From: Cephalopachus bancanus
Lineage: Eukaryota > Chordata > Mammalia > Primates > Tarsiidae
DNA: 64,000 nt
Direction of reading: 5' to 3'
Assembly: GCA_027257055.1 (NCBI GenBank)
Contig: JAPVLO010000003.1
Coordinates: forward strand, 15,689,501-15,753,500
Both the position numbers and the translations under genes were made by a program. The notes under the pieces are model-generated. The model had not been told where the DNA came from. It saw only the letters and a list, made by a program, of their open reading frames with translations, and did not search any database. Shown here in pieces: positions 11,549 through 64,000 of the stretch; position 1 is the first letter of the stretch, and each line of letters opens with the position of its first letter.

Positions 11549-12938
11549 TACCATTTAATATCTTCTTGGGCATGGATAGGATTTTCCTTTCAAATAAGAC
11601 TTTCACACTCTTAGCTAGCTGTGTACATACGGCAGAGGATTCTGTAAAGACACCGCATATAAAATACAAAAATCTGTTACATATACATCCATTTAACAAC
11701 AGTTTGTACATTACAATGAGTGCCAATGTCAAAATACTCCCTGGACTTAACAAGCAGCATGAATGTATTGTGGCAGCAGCAATTGAAAACGCCCTGCAAA
11801 GGGCAGACAGTGTACGCACAGTGCAACTGTTACCAGGACACAGACCAACAAGGTCACATCTTTTTTCTTTTCTTTGTCTTGTTAGTAAGTACACAGTAAA
11901 AGATGGGAGGGGAAAGAATGAGATGTCGTGATGTGGTGGGAGTCAGTTATGTTATGCAGGTAGACTATGTTACAGTCAGACACCATGGGAACTGTAAAAT
12001 GGACGCAATTACAATTTTTTGCTCTTTATCACCAAAATGATAATTTTATATACCACTTTCCATGGTTCTTATTTCCAACTGCCATATTTCGGGTATCTCC
12101 TTTTCAAGTATCAGTAAATTTGTGACGATATGTCTAGTGTACTAATTCTAGGAATGAGGTATTTGAAAATGGACACTACAAATCAGTTGCCTGTACAACA
12201 AGTAGCACTGAATATTTCTAAAGAGAAAATAATCAAAATCTGTTCCAGATAGCTTTGGAAAACAAAAGCCAATGACATAAACATATGTGGGTCTTTTGCC
12301 ACTTGTTCACCAGTATCAGCATTACACAATTACAAACTCTCAGTTATTAACCTTTTTAAATCAAGGGTTGTATGCACACCACACAAGCAGCTTTGGGAGA
12401 CAATGATTTAGCATTACTAGTTGTGCAAACGATTTGGCTGGCCAAGATGAAGGCATTAAGTGTACAAATCAGGAAATGTGCTTAGAAAGCTAAGATAAAC
12501 TGTACAGGTATTCAATAGTACTAAGGTTGGGGTGTCTTAGCACCACTCTCAGCACCAAGGAAAAAGTCTCAGTATTAAAAAACAAAAAAGTTTTAAAAGC
12601 ATAAAATTTGACAAGGTATTAACATTTGACACAGGCTAAGAGCATAATTCTTGTCCTTATACTCTTATTTTCTGAAAATACCTGACTGGCACTACATTCC
12701 TGCCAAGGACAAGTATCCCAGTACAGTAAATGCAAGTGAGAGGGTACCAGGTGAAGGGGAAGACACTGATGTGAAAAATACCAAGTCTTAAGAGCCCATA
12801 TACTTTCTGAAAAACATCGAAAGTCAATTTTTCCCCAGCAAAAGCCATTCTCAAATGGCAGTCCATGATAGTTTCCTTAAAATTCATGACACTACTATAA
12901 CTCATACATTTCAGTATCAGCAAAGAGGATGTTTTGGT

Positions 12939-12960
12939 AATAAACACTTAAGTGTTTATT
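12939..12960. promoter_or_regulatory. Perfect 22-bp palindrome with AATAAA on both strands
   Basis: AATAAACACTT is followed directly by its exact reverse complement. Both strands therefore carry AATAAA. It lies inside the presumed ECPAS 3' UTR and could act as a proximal poly(A) signal for the minus-strand transcript. Confidence 0.6.
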
Positions 12961-14582
12961 TGTAAACCCCCTACCTATTCAGAAGCAATCCCAAAACACA
13001 GCATATTTAGTCAAGTCTAGGTACCATTTATGGCAGTGTTTTCCAAACTGTGAGAAGTAACTCATTGTAAGGAAATGAATTTAGTAGGTCTGAAGATCAT
13101 TTAAATCAGGGTGAGATGGGAAAAAATATTAAGGGTATCACACTGTAAGAGTATATATTATTTCATGAAACATTTCAGTTAGTGATTTTATATTCAGGCA
13201 TATACACATACACACACCTTCTGGGTCACGATGTAAAGAGTTATTTTTATTACGACTCAGTCAAAAAAATGTGAAATACAATGGTCAATGGAGACTACCA
13301 AAAATAATAAATGTGAAATTTCTACCAAAAATAAAAAACATGGAGATACCTGGTATTAATGTCAATATGGGGTCAGTATCGAACGTAAACCAATCTTGTG
13401 CTCTGGAATTCAAGGTGAGCTACAGAGTTCTCCATTTACCATAAACGTTTAGGTCATACTTGTTTTTCCTTTTACTCTACACCTTCAAGCAGGGCATGAG
13501 CAGTTGAAGGAAAGGGAAAAAGAAAAGAACCCTAGCTGTAATTATTTACTTGGAGTGATATCATGTTATTTTGAGAAAAGGCATTTTTTTAAAAAGAGCA
13601 ATTCCTAGATGGTTAATTAAAAGGCCTTCCTGCTACCCTTAAAGTTATACCGTTAGCATAAAAGTGAGTAGAAGATTTTAAGTTGTCATTATAGTTTTGA
13701 AATTATAAATGGTCAAAACTAAGGCAGTCTGCAATTTTGTTGTTTTTGGTTTTGCAAAATATGCAACCACAGATAAGCAGAATAAGCAAGTGTGTCCTAA
13801 TTTACCTTCATCTGCCTGAAGAAGGATGATGATTAGAATTATCACATAGAGATGGAACTCATCATCTCAATTGTAAAGATGCTAAACAATCATTTTCTCA
13901 AAATCAGCCATCTAAACGCATGACAAGACAATGTTTAGCTTCTGATTTTCAGGAACCCAATGGTAAGGGTCCCTTTAGTTCTGATATAAGGACTGTCGTA
14001 TGCCACCCTAAATGTACCTCATCTTGGAAGTCTCTTGAGTAGGAAAGGATTAGCACTGATTTGGCAGCAAGTTGTACAAGAAAGTATACTACTGAACAGG
14101 ACATTAAATACTTGAGTTCTGAGCTTGGCACAGGCCTCAGAAAGGAAGCTATGTTATTTCAGAGCCTATTTCTTCAGGGGTAAAAGAAGGAGGTTAAACT
14201 AAGTGATTTACATGGTTCCTTCCTGAAATAGCTTCATTTGAGTGCAGTTCTAAGATCTGTACTCCATTTACTCTACAACTTTGTCTATTAATTCCTTTAA
14301 AAACAGTTTTAATGCTTTTAATAACTCTTTCTGCCAGTCTCCTTTACAACCACATCTCAAACATCCAAGGTTCCATTAAGTTCACTCAGCCAGTTACTTT
14401 AAAAACATCAAGTAAAATAAAGCTAATAAGGAACAAATTTAAGGCTTTTTTATTTATTTTATTTCAGCCAAGGAATGATGCATGCTACAGATTAATCTTT
14501 ACTTTTCCCCACTTGGTTTTTCAAAGAATACCACCATTTCAACCCCCTAATGAACATGGCACTTGTGTCTTCTCCTTCTAGT

Positions 14583-63588
<49,006 letters not shown>

Positions 63589-64000
63589 CTGAATTTAACA
63601 AAACAATAGCATACGTCTGGTTCTCTCTTATACGTGCAATAGTACATTGAAATCGCTATGTGTTTATTAGACTATCTCTCTAATACAACACAAGGCAAAA
63701 GAATTAAGTGATTGTTTGAGGTTCTACTGGATACTAATGAATCAAGCTAAGGGAACAAGAGAAACTTGAGTTTCCAACAGAGAATTTTGAGAAGTTAAGC
63801 CAAGTCTTGATTCACTTCAAGATGCATATTCTCTAATCCCACACCCACTCTAACCCTGGGTGAAGCTGCTACAGCATCCATGTTTTCTTCTAGCTTACAA
63901 CAGCACTTACATAACAACAATATCATAATTTTCAAGTACAATATCTCCCTATTACCAACAAAATACATGAACAGATCCTATTTCCAATTACTAAAACTTC
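63589..64000. other. ECPAS intron upstream of w1
   Basis: No exon, Alu or other element recognised to the window end. Confidence 0.45.

Larger units (their letters stand above)
11525..14582 (-). other. ECPAS: Probable ECPAS 3' untranslated region
   Basis: About 3.05 kb after the stop codon with no Alu, L1 or LTR that I can see, in striking contrast to the flanks. It ends near an AATAAA (plus-strand tttatt, 11,543-11,548) followed on the minus strand by a T8 run about 20 nt downstream, a plausible cleavage site around 11,525. An alternative poly(A) hexamer sits in a palindrome at 12,939-12,960. The extent is inferred; transcript data would settle it. Confidence 0.6.

Overview
This is a window of primate nuclear DNA. 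It holds dozens of 7SL-derived dimeric Alu elements, L1 LINEs with target-site duplications, MaLR, MLT1 and ERV LTR fossils, Tigger, mariner and MER5-type DNA transposon fossils, and one intron-rich protein gene. The younger Alus and L1 3' ends do not look anthropoid or strepsirrhine. The Alus share a GGCTCAGCCTG A-box region, a GGTTCGAGACC B box and a CTACAATAAATCAAAAA linker. The L1 tails end in a shared 'cctaaccctgaattgtacc' block. From this I infer a tarsier-like (basal haplorhine) source. That is an inference from repeat content and was not tested by a search.

The only protein gene I can support is the 3' part of ECPAS (ECM29/KIAA0368), the proteasome adaptor and scaffold, on the minus strand. 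I placed 29 coding exons between 63,588 and 14,583. Every splice phase agrees, and together they give 1,101 in-frame codons plus a TAA stop, the C-terminal part of this HEAT-repeat protein. All introns use GT-AG except one, a GC-AG intron at 62,098. The last exon probably continues into a 3' UTR of about 3 kb, ending near 11.53 kb. The 5' half of the gene lies beyond the right edge.

Layout. 1-3,070: 3' part of a lineage-specific L1, downstream of the gene. 3,070-4,980: mariner and antisense L1 fossils plus an Alu. 5-11 kb: intergenic Alus, an old L1 split by a solo LTR, a class I-type LTR, and an L1M fragment. 11.5-14.7 kb: 3' UTR and last coding exon, almost free of repeats. 14.7-47.7 kb: 26 of the exons (w4-w29) with short introns. 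47.7-60.1 kb: one 12.4-kb intron that is mostly a near full-length ancient L1 (plus strand) interrupted by many Alus. 60-64 kb: the three most upstream exons in the window (w1-w3), with stacked retroinsertions.

The most unusual signal is a set of very short poly(A)-tailed retrocopies (10.43, 61.44 and 62.72 kb). Each has target-site duplications and each looks like only the R segment of a class I retroviral LTR, from near the cap site to the poly(A) site. Two share almost the same 5' end. They could derive from tiny LTR-initiated, LTR-terminated polyadenylated RNAs mobilised by L1. A longer, structurally similar retrocopy lies at 47.12 kb. No intact viral gene is present.
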